From: Gammaproteobacteria bacterium
GTDB lineage: Bacteria > Pseudomonadota > Gammaproteobacteria > PS1 > Pseudothioglobaceae
Length of the DNA: 9,878 nt
NCBI GenBank assembly: GCA_024280535.1
Contig: JAJRPY010000107.1
Span: forward strand, 1-9,878
Reading direction: 5' to 3'
In this document: positions 1 to 6,472 of the stretch, in pieces
Position numbering within the stretch: the stretch's first letter is position 1
How the letters are laid out: every line of letters begins with the position of its first letter
The notes under the pieces: generated by a model
The model's input: only the letters and a program-made list of their open reading frames with translations
Database searches by the model: none
What the model was told of the DNA's origin: nothing
Translations under genes and position numbers: made by a program

Positions 1-1
1 C

Positions 2-1498
2 TCGTTAATCTCTATTTTTGCGCGTTTGGGTGGCGGTATTTTTACCAAAGGGGCTGATGTTGGTGCGGATATTGTTGGTAAGGTGGAAGCAGGCATTCCA
101 GAAGACGATCCACGCAATCCTGCGGTAATTGCTGACAATGTTGGTGATAATGTTGGTGATTGTGCAGGCATGGCAGCGGACTTATTTGAAACCTACGCGG
201 TAACCATTGTTGCCACTATGATGTTGGCAGGTGTGTTGGAGCTGGGTGACAAGGCAATTTTTTACCCGCTGGCACTAGGGGCAGTGTCTATTATTGCCTC
301 AATTATTGGTACTTTTTTTGTCAAAGTGTCTGATGGGGGTTCTATTATGGGTGCGCTTTACAAGGGATTAATTGTATCTGCGGTACTGGCAGCGATTGCT
401 TTTTACTTTGTCACAGTTAATATGGCTATAAGTTTGCACGTATTTTATGCCGCGTTAATTGGCTTGGCACTAACAGCAGTGATGGTCGTAGTGACTGAAT
501 ATTATACCTCGACTGAGCGCGCGCCCGTACAACACGTCGCCAAAGCATCTTTAACTGGGGATGGTACCAATGTTATTGCGGGGATTGGCTTATCTATGAA
601 ATCTACTGCCTTACCAGTGCTGGCAGTATGTGCCAGTATTTGGGGGGCGCATGCATTAGATGGCTTATACGGTATTGCCATTGCGGCAACGGCTATGCTC
701 TCAATGACTGGAGTGATTGTGGCACTAGATGCTTATGGCCCAATTACTGATAATGCAGGCGGTATTGCAGAAATGGCAGGACTGCCTGAAGAAATTCGCA
801 ATATCACCGACCCACTAGATGCAGTTGGGAACACCACCAAAGCAGTCACCAAAGGCTATGCAATTGGCTCGGCAGGTCTGGCTGCCTTGGTACTATTTGC
901 TGACTTTACCAATGAATTAAATACCCGCGTTGGGTTTGATCCTATCAGCTTTGATTTGTCGAACCACATGGTGATTATTGGGCTGTTTTTAGGCGGTCTT
1001 GTGCCTTACTTATTTGGTGCAATGGCCATGGAAGCAGTGGGTCGTGCGGCAGGTGGCATTGTAGAAGAGGTGCGACGACAATTCAGAGAAATGCCAGGCA
1101 TTATGGATTACACCCAAAAACCTGATTATTCTAAAGCGGTGGACATGCTTACCAAATCTGCTATTAAAGAGATGATATTGCCGTCAATCTTGCCGATTTT
1201 GTTTCCAGTGGCAGTAGGCTTATTGCTCGGTGCTGAAGCACTAGGTGGCTTGTTAATTGGCTCTATTGCCACAGGTATTTTTGTGGCTATTTCTATGACC
1301 ACTGGTGGGGGTGCGTGGGACAATGCCAAAAAATACATTGAGGATGGTCATTTTGGCGGTAAAGGCTCTGATGCACATAAGGCCGCAGTGACGGGTGACA
1401 CGGTAGGCGACCCCTACAAAGACACCGCAGGCCCGGCTATTAACCCATTAATCAAGATTATCAACATCGTTGCCATTATGATTATTCCTTTATTGTAA
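2..1498 (+). CDS. hppA: Membrane-bound H+-translocating pyrophosphatase, 5' end cut by the window
   Basis: This integral membrane enzyme hydrolyses pyrophosphate in the cytoplasm and uses the energy to pump protons outward. The frame is open from base 2, so the first visible residues (S-L-I-S-I-F-A-R) belong to the protein and the true start lies outside the window; about 499 residues remain of the usual 660-690. Visible signatures are the catalytic [11 protein letters not shown] (bases 56-88), the acidic [17 protein letters not shown] loop that binds Mg-PPi (about 109-165), and the C-terminal [18 protein letters not shown] with a hydrophobic tail. Many hydrophobic helices lie between. The [10 protein letters not shown] segment has Lys at bases 839-841 and Thr at 848-850, the pair known from K+-independent H+-pumping members; K+-dependent members have Ala at the Lys position. 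It is transcribed toward the minus-strand cluster and ends at a hairpin terminator. Family call is very secure; K+ independence is inferred from those residues. Confidence 0.97.
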   Translation, partial: SLISIFARLGGGIFTKGADVGADIVGKVEAGIPEDDPRNPAVIADNVGDNVGDCAGMAADLFETYAVTIVATMMLAGVLELGDKAIFYPLALGAVSIIASIIGTFFVKVSDGGSIMGALYKGLIVSAVLAAIAFYFVTVNMAISLHVFYAALIGLALTAVMVVVTEYYTSTERAPVQHVAKASLTGDGTNVIAGIGLSMKSTALPVLAVCASIWGAHALDGLYGIAIAATAMLSMTGVIVALDAYGPITDNAGGIAEMAGLPEEIRNITDPLDAVGNTTKAVTKGYAIGSAGLAALVLFADFTNELNTRVGFDPISFDLSNHMVIIGLFLGGLVPYLFGAMAMEAVGRAAGGIVEEVRRQFREMPGIMDYTQKPDYSKAVDMLTKSAIKEMILPSILPILFPVAVGLLLGAEALGGLLIGSIATGIFVAISMTTGGGAWDNAKKYIEDGHFGGKGSDAHKAAVTGDTVGDPYKDTAGPAINPLIKIINIVAIMIIPLL

Positions 1499-1515
1499 TG
1501 ATTGATTAATCTAAT

Positions 1516-1542
1516 AAAAAGGCGTTAATCAACGCCTTTTTT
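1516..1542. terminator. Bidirectional Rho-independent terminator between hppA and the convergent 123-aa gene
   Basis: A perfect 11-bp stem (AAAAAGGCGTT / AACGCCTTTTT) encloses the loop AATC at 1527-1530. On the plus strand it ends in six T, 18 bases after the hppA stop; on the minus strand it ends in five T, just after the stop of the 123-aa gene. It should serve both convergent genes. Confidence 0.92.
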
Positions 1543-1548
1543 ATTGCA

Positions 1549-1920
1549 TTAAATGCCCGTACCTTTATGAATTTGGACATTCAAGCCCTTGGTGTTTTTG
1601 GTTAATACAAAATCAGCCTGAGCCTTTAAGAGTTTATCTGTGCACTCGTGCAAATCATTGTATTCATCTTGACCCGTATCAAAGCGTTTGTCGGTCAAAT
1701 AATAGAAAAAACTTTTATATTGAAAATCTCCCAGCTTGATGATAATAAATGTGGAATTAGGGTCTTCCCAAACGGCGGCTGGGAATAAAGTAGGACTCTG
1801 TTCGCCTTCTTTGGTAATTTCAATATCAGCCAACTGCACTTGTTTTTTCTCTTTTCTCCAGCGATTGTCAAGATTGTTTTGGATGGTTGTGATTTCAGAT
1901 TCTGTAAATTCAATGCTCAT
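1549..1920 (-). CDS. Unrecognised 123-aa cytoplasmic protein
   Basis: I do not recognise this protein. It is a soluble, charged 123-residue chain with no signal peptide or membrane segment. Visible features are a helical, lysine-rich N-terminus (about residues 6-30, with RWRKEKK), a central stretch that looks like beta strands (STFIIIKLGDFQYKSFFYYL, about 56-75) and a single cysteine at residue 93. The ATG start is kept because the frame is well formed from there, but no clear Shine-Dalgarno sequence precedes it. It lies 66 bases downstream of the SlyD-like gene on the same strand, with no convincing terminator or promoter in that gap (only an AT-rich run of eight T on the minus strand), so it is probably the last gene of the 116-aa/SlyD unit. 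It ends at the bidirectional terminator. That it is real is fairly likely; its function is unknown. Confidence 0.72.
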   Translation of the reverse strand: MSIEFTESEITTIQNNLDNRWRKEKKQVQLADIEITKEGEQSPTLFPAAVWEDPNSTFIIIKLGDFQYKSFFYYLTDKRFDTGQDEYNDLHECTDKLLKAQADFVLTKNTKGLNVQIHKGTGI

Positions 1921-1986
1921 AATAGTAGGCTATGGAATAGGTAAAAAAAACTGCTGTTTGCTATGCGTTATAAATTATTATTGGCG

Positions 1987-2493
1987 TTAAGTCTGGCTTA
2001 ATATTTCTTCTAAACTTGGCTCAGAATCGGTCGTACCCCCAGCCTCCATTTCTTCAATGGTGGCATCACGAACCAACAATATTTCTAACACAAACTTCAC
2101 TTCGCGCCCGCATAATGGGTTGTTTCCATCAATGGTCACCGTCTCATCATCAACCTTGGTTACTAAAAATTCCTTAGGCTGACCCTGTTGGTTTTCCATG
2201 GTGACTTTGGTGCCAATTTTGCGATATTCTTGGGGGACGTTTTCGATTTTATCAATAAAAACCAGCGCTTCATCTCTAGCGCCGTATAATTGATTAACAT
2301 CAATGTTAATTTCAATGATATCACCTGCTTCACGACCTTCTAATTCAGCCAGCACCTTTTTGCCTAATACATCATTAGCACCGTGCACGTAGCCTACAGG
2401 ATATTCAATACTAGAAAAAACACTGCCCGTTTTTTGATCGACGACTTTATAAATGAGCTCTACATATTTAGATTCTTGAATAAAATCAGCCAT
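1987..2493 (-). CDS. SlyD-like FKBP-type peptidyl-prolyl cis-trans isomerase
   Basis: A 168-residue protein of the SlyD branch of FKBP prolyl isomerases, cytoplasmic enzymes that combine proline isomerisation with chaperone activity through an inserted IF domain. In order: FKBP strands at residues 8-34, a YVHG turn at 35-38, LEGREAGD at 51-58, LYGARDEALV at 69-78, the IF-type insert about 80-120, then DGNNPLCGREVKF (122-134) and VRDATIEEMEAG (141-152), which match the closing FKBP strands of SlyD (DGNHMLAG in E. coli). It differs from E. coli SlyD in lacking the ISGLE segment (replaced by VLGKKVLAEL with one extra residue) and the histidine- and cysteine-rich metal-binding tail. Its ATG is 6 bases after the stop of the 116-aa gene without a good Shine-Dalgarno sequence, which suggests coupled translation. 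Family is confident; whether isomerase activity is retained is open, so I do not give a gene symbol. Confidence 0.88.
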   Translation of the reverse strand: MADFIQESKYVELIYKVVDQKTGSVFSSIEYPVGYVHGANDVLGKKVLAELEGREAGDIIEINIDVNQLYGARDEALVFIDKIENVPQEYRKIGTKVTMENQQGQPKEFLVTKVDDETVTIDGNNPLCGREVKFVLEILLVRDATIEEMEAGGTTDSEPSLEEILSQT

Positions 2494-2499
2494 GATGAT

Positions 2500-2850
2500 T
2501 TAAAAGATGGTTGCCCCAAAAATTTTAACCACGTTATCTTCGTAGCCTAATACCAAACGACCTAAATACTCCCCTTCTTTTTTCTTGTTTGTTTGCTTAT
2601 ATAAAACCGTGACATGCTGACCACGACGAATCATCCCCAAATACTCAGCACCCTTATTAAGGCCTTTAGTGAGTTCGCTACGGGCGAATTGTTTGCCCAT
2701 TTCGATTTCATTGGCACCGCGTAAAAATTCTTCTGAAAAGTTGCGTGTAAAGGCACCATAATTAGAATTGTTGGAAAATTTCACCAAATCATCCCAAAAA
2801 GGATGTGCAATGGCTAAAATTTCTTCATCTGTTTTTTCAATAATATTCAT
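2500..2850 (-). CDS. Conserved-looking 116-aa protein, possibly NTF2/DUF3887-like
   Basis: A soluble 116-residue protein without signal peptide or membrane helix. The pattern is an N-terminal helix (EEILAIAHPFWDDLVKF, about residues 9-25), an NYGAFTRNFSEEF segment (29-41), a second helical region, then strands ending in EYLGRLVLGYEDNVVKIFGATIF (94-116). This order, with an 'x-Y-x-x-F-x-x-x-F-S' element and a closing strand ending in G-x-x-F, resembles small NTF2-fold proteins such as DUF3887; this is an impression from memory, not a search result. It is the first gene of a unit with the SlyD-like gene 6 bases downstream, and a candidate promoter lies 45-73 bases upstream. The ATG is the only sensible start, but its ribosome binding site is weak. 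Function unknown. Confidence 0.78.
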   Translation of the reverse strand: MNIIEKTDEEILAIAHPFWDDLVKFSNNSNYGAFTRNFSEEFLRGANEIEMGKQFARSELTKGLNKGAEYLGMIRRGQHVTVLYKQTNKKKEGEYLGRLVLGYEDNVVKIFGATIF

Positions 2851-2886
2851 TGATATATGCTCAGCGTTAGAGGGTTAAGTTGATTG

Positions 2887-2932
2887 TTTTATCTATTGTA
2901 AGTCTGTTGATACAAACCGACAATAGATAAAA
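2887..2932. repeat. 13-bp perfect inverted repeat around the candidate promoter of the SlyD-like unit
   Basis: TTTTATCTATTGT at 2887-2899 is repeated exactly in reverse complement at 2920-2932, with 20 bases between. The arm centres are 33 bp apart, about three helical turns. The left arm covers most of the minus-strand -10 element and the right arm covers part of the -35 element, as an operator would; it could instead fold as an RNA stem in read-through transcripts from aprA. Confidence 0.75.
2895..2923 (-). promoter_or_regulatory. Candidate sigma-70 promoter for the 116-aa / SlyD-like / 123-aa unit
   Basis: On the minus strand TTGTCG (2918-2923) is separated by exactly 17 bp from TACAAT (2895-2900). 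Each hexamer matches consensus at four or five of six positions. The predicted transcript would begin near 2888, leaving a leader of about 38 bases before the ATG at 2850. It lies directly downstream of the aprA terminator, where a new promoter would be expected. Confidence 0.55.
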
Positions 2933-2962
2933 AAGACCAATCTGCATTAGATTAGTCTTTTT
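2930..2962 (-). terminator. Rho-independent terminator of the aprMBA operon
   Basis: Read on the minus strand, AAAAAGAC-T-AATCT and AGATT-G-GTCTTTTT form a 14-bp stem with one U-G wobble and a five-base loop, followed by a T tract. The plus-strand version has a C/A mismatch where the minus-strand RNA has the wobble pair, which supports minus-strand use. It begins 27 bases after the aprA stop. Confidence 0.88.
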
Positions 2963-2966
2963 ATCA

Positions 2967-2985
2967 AAATAGAATAAATCTATTT
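2967..2985 (-). other. Small extra hairpin just after the aprA stop codon
   Basis: AAATAGA and TCTATTT form a 7-bp AT-rich stem with the five-base loop ATAAA, four bases beyond the aprA stop and before the main terminator. It may help protect the 3' end of the apr transcript, but AT-rich stems of this size also arise by chance. Confidence 0.35.
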
Positions 2986-2989
2986 GTAC

Positions 2990-4882
2990 TTACTCATCGT
3001 TAACCAAATGGTAACAAGGCGCTTTAGACATAGTGTATTCACCTGTGGTACGATCACGGTGTGATACGGTCAATACATGCCAATTCTCATCATCAAGTTT
3101 CATTGCATCGCCTCGATAATAGTAACCAGGCCAGCGTGTTTCCTTGCGGAAGAAAGTGTGTTGGAAAACACATTCAGAAGTACGATGACGGTGCTTAAGC
3201 TCCCATGCACGCATTAACTGGTGAATATCTTCAGCACCTAACTTGTCTAAATCTTCTTCCATGATGGCCATTTTTTGCATGCCCATGTTAAGCAGTTTGT
3301 CGTTGGTCATATAAGACACGGTAACACCGCCACAATATTCGTCCATAATCTTCTGTAAACGCTGTAAACCAGGCATTGGCAGAATGTAACTTGGAGACAC
3401 TGTACCTGCTACGATTTCGTTACGACCTACGCGGTAAGTTTCAAGTGGCTGGAAAATTTGCGCTTTACGATCAGCAATTTGCTTATCAGAAACCACAATA
3501 CCTTCGCCTTTACCGTCGTCAAGATATTGACAAGCAGCCTTAGCCGCCAAGCGACCTTCGGTGAATGAACCTGATGAGAATGCGTGTGGCGTTCCACCAA
3601 CGGCATCACCTGCACCAAACAAACCTTCTACAGAAGTCATACGGTTATAACCCCAGAAGTATTCTGGTGGTGATAAATCTTCAGGACCTGAACACCAAGC
3701 ACCACAAGCAGTTGCATGTGAACCCATAACATACGGCTCAGAAGTGGTTAATTCAGGGTTGATGTACTTAGGATCAATATCTGTGGCAGCCCATAATACC
3801 GCTTGACCAACTGTCATACCCAGGAAGTTTTCCCATCCAACTTCTTCTAAATGAGGGTCTTGGAAGGCTTCCATGGTAACCATGTGAATTGGACCACGAC
3901 CTGCATTCATTTCAGAAATGATGGCAGAAGTCCGTAAACAAGTTGGAATTGGACGCGCAGAAACGTGAGAGGCTTCGGTATTCAAATAACGCTTACCAAC
4001 CATCTCTTCTAAGGCAGGGAACCAATTGGATTCATACTCTTCACCATAACCATTTTGAGTGTAAGTATGCAAATGTAGGAAATATGCGCCAACAGGGCCA
4101 TAACCATCTTTAAATCGTGCCAATACGATACGATTTTCCATTTGTGTCATCTTCGCACCTGCTTCAATTAACAAGCCATACGCAGAACCAGAAGACCACG
4201 GCGCATACCATACACGACCTGCACCTTCACCGACTGAACGCGGTTTAAAGATATTAGAGGCACCACCAGCGCCCACAATAGTCGCCTTAGATTTAAATAC
4301 ATGATAATTACCTGTACGAACGTTAAAACCCACACAACCAGCAACGCGATTATCTTTGGCATCGTCCATTAATAAATGCGTCACCATAATACGGTTATAG
4401 ACTTTATCAGCCTGTTTAGTAGCCGCTTCAGCAACGATAGGCTTGTAAGATTCGCCGTGAATCATAATTTGCCACTTGCCTTCACGCATATAAGCACCCT
4501 TGGCAAGCCCTTCGGCGTTTTCTCTCTTAGGGTCTTTCATTAATGGCAAACCCCACTCTTCAAACTTATGTACTGCAGAGTCAACGTGTCTGGCCATATC
4601 AAATAATAAATCTTCACGAACCATGCCCATTAAGTCAATACGCGCATAACGTACGTGATCTTCAGGATTGTTTTCGCCAAAACGCGTACCCATATAACAG
4701 TTAATGGCATAAAGACCTTGAGCTACAGCACCTGAACGGTTAATGTTTGCTTTTTCAGCAATGACAATTTTCTTATTACGACCCCAATATCTAGCCTCGT
4801 AAGCAGCACCTGTGCCACCTAATCCAGCACCGACAACAAGAATATCAATGTTGTCTTCTACAATAGTTTTACAATGACTCAT
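2990..4882 (-). CDS. aprA: Adenylylsulfate (APS) reductase alpha subunit, FAD-containing
   Basis: AprA is the catalytic flavoprotein of cytoplasmic APS reductase; in sulfur oxidisers it works in the direction sulfite + AMP to APS + 2 electrons. At 630 residues it has the usual family length. Visible parts are the FAD dinucleotide fold VVGAGLGGTGAA (16-27), NINRSGAVAQGLYAIN (46-61) whose Asn61 should match the active-site Asn of the Archaeoglobus enzyme, GRVWYAPW (222-229), ENRIVLARFKDGYGPVGA (249-266) carrying the substrate-binding Arg, VMGSHATACGAW (385-396) with the active-site His, and the second FAD segment GLFGAGDAVGG (420-430). The start is fixed by a strong GGAGG eight bases upstream. 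It overlaps the end of aprB by 14 bases, so the two subunits are made in coupled fashion. Assignment is essentially certain; the oxidative direction is inferred from the aprM and sat context. Confidence 0.98.
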   Translation of the reverse strand: MSHCKTIVEDNIDILVVGAGLGGTGAAYEARYWGRNKKIVIAEKANINRSGAVAQGLYAINCYMGTRFGENNPEDHVRYARIDLMGMVREDLLFDMARHVDSAVHKFEEWGLPLMKDPKRENAEGLAKGAYMREGKWQIMIHGESYKPIVAEAATKQADKVYNRIMVTHLLMDDAKDNRVAGCVGFNVRTGNYHVFKSKATIVGAGGASNIFKPRSVGEGAGRVWYAPWSSGSAYGLLIEAGAKMTQMENRIVLARFKDGYGPVGAYFLHLHTYTQNGYGEEYESNWFPALEEMVGKRYLNTEASHVSARPIPTCLRTSAIISEMNAGRGPIHMVTMEAFQDPHLEEVGWENFLGMTVGQAVLWAATDIDPKYINPELTTSEPYVMGSHATACGAWCSGPEDLSPPEYFWGYNRMTSVEGLFGAGDAVGGTPHAFSSGSFTEGRLAAKAACQYLDDGKGEGIVVSDKQIADRKAQIFQPLETYRVGRNEIVAGTVSPSYILPMPGLQRLQKIMDEYCGGVTVSYMTNDKLLNMGMQKMAIMEEDLDKLGAEDIHQLMRAWELKHRHRTSECVFQHTFFRKETRWPGYYYRGDAMKLDDENWHVLTVSHRDRTTGEYTMSKAPCYHLVNDE

Positions 4883-5360
4883 GGTATTCGCCTCCGGCTT
4901 TTAATGATAGTTTGTTAGTTTTTAGCGTATGTAAACCGCCATCATCCATACGGATATACTTAGGTTCAAAGGCTAATAACTCAGAATCACGCATTTCAGC
5001 GGTTGGCTCGTCCAATTCTCTAAAGTCTTGGATTTTGGTGCCCCATGGCTGTGTGGTAATTGGTGACAAGAAATTCTTCACACGACCGTCACGGAATTTA
5101 ACTCTCCAGGCGATGGTGCCTTTTTCTTCGTCGCGAATAGTACGTACACTATGGCCTAATGGCGCAAAGTCTGCGTAACCACGTACGTCAATTGCTTGGT
5201 GTGGACATGCTTTAACACATGAATAGCACTCCCAGCACATATTAGGTTCAATGTTATAAGCACGACGATATTTATCGTCAATGTGCATAATGTCAGATGG
5301 GCAGATATCGACACAATGTCCACAACCATCACAACGAGTCATATATACAAAAGTTGGCAT
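4869..5360 (-). CDS. aprB: Adenylylsulfate (APS) reductase beta subunit, 2 x [4Fe-4S]
   Basis: AprB carries electrons between the AprA flavin and the membrane partner through two [4Fe-4S] clusters. The 163-residue chain has C10-x2-C13-x2-C16-x3-C20-P and C42-x2-C45-x2-C48-x3-C52-P, giving eight ligands. Trp43 within CWEC matches the tryptophan placed between the flavin and the nearest cluster in the Archaeoglobus structure. Residues beyond about 60 (RGYADFAPLGHSVRTIRDEE onward) form the extended tail that wraps around AprA in known structures. The start ATG has a modest GAGAGA about seven bases upstream. The stop lies inside aprA, and aprM ends 31 bases before it, so all three share one transcript. 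Cytoplasmic, no signal peptide. Certain call. Confidence 0.98.
   Translation of the reverse strand: MPTFVYMTRCDGCGHCVDICPSDIMHIDDKYRRAYNIEPNMCWECYSCVKACPHQAIDVRGYADFAPLGHSVRTIRDEEKGTIAWRVKFRDGRVKNFLSPITTQPWGTKIQDFRELDEPTAEMRDSELLAFEPKYIRMDDGGLHTLKTNKLSLKAGGEYHESL
4891..4895 (-). promoter_or_regulatory. Strong ribosome binding site that fixes the aprA start
   Basis: GGAGG on the minus strand lies eight bases before the ATG at 4882, inside the last codons of aprB. It is much better than the site before aprB, so aprA can start on its own despite the overlap. Confidence 0.85.
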
Positions 5361-5391
5361 AATATTTTCTCTCTTATTTTAATTAATTAAT

Positions 5392-6282
5392 TTAGTAGTG
5401 CTTAGGCGCTTCGCGCTTAATACCCAGACCCATATTCATTGGCGCATCTTTAAGCAACTCCATAGAATGTCTGTTTTGCTGAAAATCATCGTCCGCAGCT
5501 GTTTTTCCACCAAATCTCGTTTCGTGGGGTAAATTCTCGTTGGTACCATTTGCCTTAATGATGCGCTTGTTGTAAGCGGCAGCAGGCTTGAAGAACATAT
5601 GTGAGAATTTAGACCAGTAAACACCGCCAAATAATGACGCGGTTGAAAAAATCACCAGTGCAAACCAAATGCCTTGACCGCCACCATAGATAGACCAACC
5701 TAATGCTGATACTGATGTTGCCATTAATGATAATGAAAACATATCTTTTCTAAGGGTGATGCTTCTCCATGAAACGCCTTCAGCTTGACCGTCAACTTTA
5801 AATGAAAACCAAAACCAAAAAGTACCGATAAATAGCATAATTGCGCCTGTGTTCCAGACTTGGGCCAATGTTGCATCGGCTGCATTTTCACCGAAGATAA
5901 TCATCGCTGTGGCAGCATTGAACAAAATAAACCCGTACATGGTTAAGATATGCACTAAACGACGAACAGGATTGGCAAATTCGCCCGCTGTTGCCACATC
6001 GGTTACAATGGTGCTAACAAGAATGCCGGCTTTATCGCCAGCACTAAGTTGGGTTAATCTGCCTTCTTCTCTGCCAACGGTGCAAACTGCATCGCCTGCT
6101 GCCAGATCTTGCTCTGCTTTAGCAGCGGCATTAAAGAAATACTTGGTACTGCCTTTGTGTATTAAATCGGCAATTGTCATAAGTATGACTAATGCAATCA
6201 TTACAACGACATACGTCTGCATACTCTCATATCCGACAGTGCCCACTAACGTGGCAATCGGCGTGGTACTAAAATCGATCAT
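5392..6282 (-). CDS. aprM: AprM, putative membrane anchor and electron acceptor of APS reductase
   Basis: AprM is the membrane protein encoded with aprBA in many sulfur-oxidising bacteria that lack QmoABC; it is thought to pass electrons from AprBA to the quinone pool. This 296-residue protein has about five membrane segments: 23-41, 108-130, 146-162, 183-199 and 204-223. A loop of about 65 residues separates the first two, and the last 75 residues form a soluble, charged tail. His111 at the start of the second helix (RRLVHILTMYGF) and His228 after the fifth (WSKFSHMFFKP) sit where NarI/DsrM-type proteins place haem b ligands; that haem role is my inference. The start is set by AAAGGAGG eight bases upstream. 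It is the first gene of aprMBA, and the promoter is about 115-143 bases upstream of its start. Confident from context and topology; electron transfer by AprM is accepted but less directly shown. Confidence 0.93.
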   Translation of the reverse strand: MIDFSTTPIATLVGTVGYESMQTYVVVMIALVILMTIADLIHKGSTKYFFNAAAKAEQDLAAGDAVCTVGREEGRLTQLSAGDKAGILVSTIVTDVATAGEFANPVRRLVHILTMYGFILFNAATAMIIFGENAADATLAQVWNTGAIMLFIGTFWFWFSFKVDGQAEGVSWRSITLRKDMFSLSLMATSVSALGWSIYGGGQGIWFALVIFSTASLFGGVYWSKFSHMFFKPAAAYNKRIIKANGTNENLPHETRFGGKTAADDDFQQNRHSMELLKDAPMNMGLGIKREAPKHY

Positions 6283-6290
6283 AGTTTCAT

Positions 6291-6298
6291 CCTCCTTT
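6291..6298 (-). promoter_or_regulatory. Near-perfect ribosome binding site of aprM
   Basis: AAAGGAGG on the minus strand lies eight bases before the aprM ATG. It is the strongest site in the window, in keeping with the abundance expected of APS reductase. Confidence 0.88.
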
Positions 6299-6325
6299 AA
6301 GGTTAATCAATTACTTTATAAATGA

Positions 6326-6341
6326 CTAAGTTTTCACTTAG
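6326..6341 (-). other. Leader hairpin with GAAA tetraloop in the apr transcript
   Basis: In the minus-strand RNA, CUAAGU and ACUUAG pair around the loop GAAA, a stable GNRA tetraloop, with one further G-U pair possible. It lies in the roughly 107-base leader between the apr promoter and the aprM ribosome binding site. It may stabilise the 5' end of the message; no regulatory role is shown. Confidence 0.5.
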
Positions 6342-6396
6342 CGCCTCTTTAGTTTTCATCTCATCCAAAACACTTGCCTTGGATCAAAATCCAACT

Positions 6397-6425
6397 ATTA
6401 TACTTAGTTAAAAGTTTGGTTTCAA
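6397..6425 (-). promoter_or_regulatory. Near-consensus sigma-70 promoter of aprMBA
   Basis: On the minus strand TTGAAA (6420-6425) is followed after exactly 17 bp by a perfect TATAAT (6397-6402). Transcription would start near 6390, giving a leader of about 107 bases to the aprM ATG. The -35 element begins two bases beyond the sat terminator, so the operon has its own start point. Confidence 0.85.
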
Positions 6426-6427
6426 TC

Positions 6428-6458
6428 AAAAACCTGTTATTTTCATAAGCAGATTTTT
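6428..6458 (-). terminator. Rho-independent terminator of sat
   Basis: On the minus strand AAAAATCTG-C-TTAT, loop GAAA, ATAA-CAGGTTTTT form a 13-bp stem with one bulged C and one U-G pair, ending in five T. It lies 14 bases after the sat stop codon. It separates sat from the aprMBA operon on the same strand. Confidence 0.8.
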
Positions 6459-6472
6459 AACTGGTATTGGTA

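Noticed and set aside
26..1498. hppA starting at the TTG at base 26
   Set aside because: The upstream codons from base 2 continue the conserved pyrophosphatase sequence, so the gene is simply cut by the window edge.
1921..1986. Terminator after the SlyD-like gene
   Set aside because: A run of eight T on the minus strand is present, but no stable stem precedes it.
1736..1990. Plus-strand open frame of 84 codons opposite the 123-aa gene
   Set aside because: It overlaps the 123-aa gene antisense, ends in low-complexity residues and has no start signal.
5849..6325. Plus-strand open frame of 158 codons opposite aprM
   Set aside because: It lies antisense to aprM and its leader, with no ribosome binding site and no family features.
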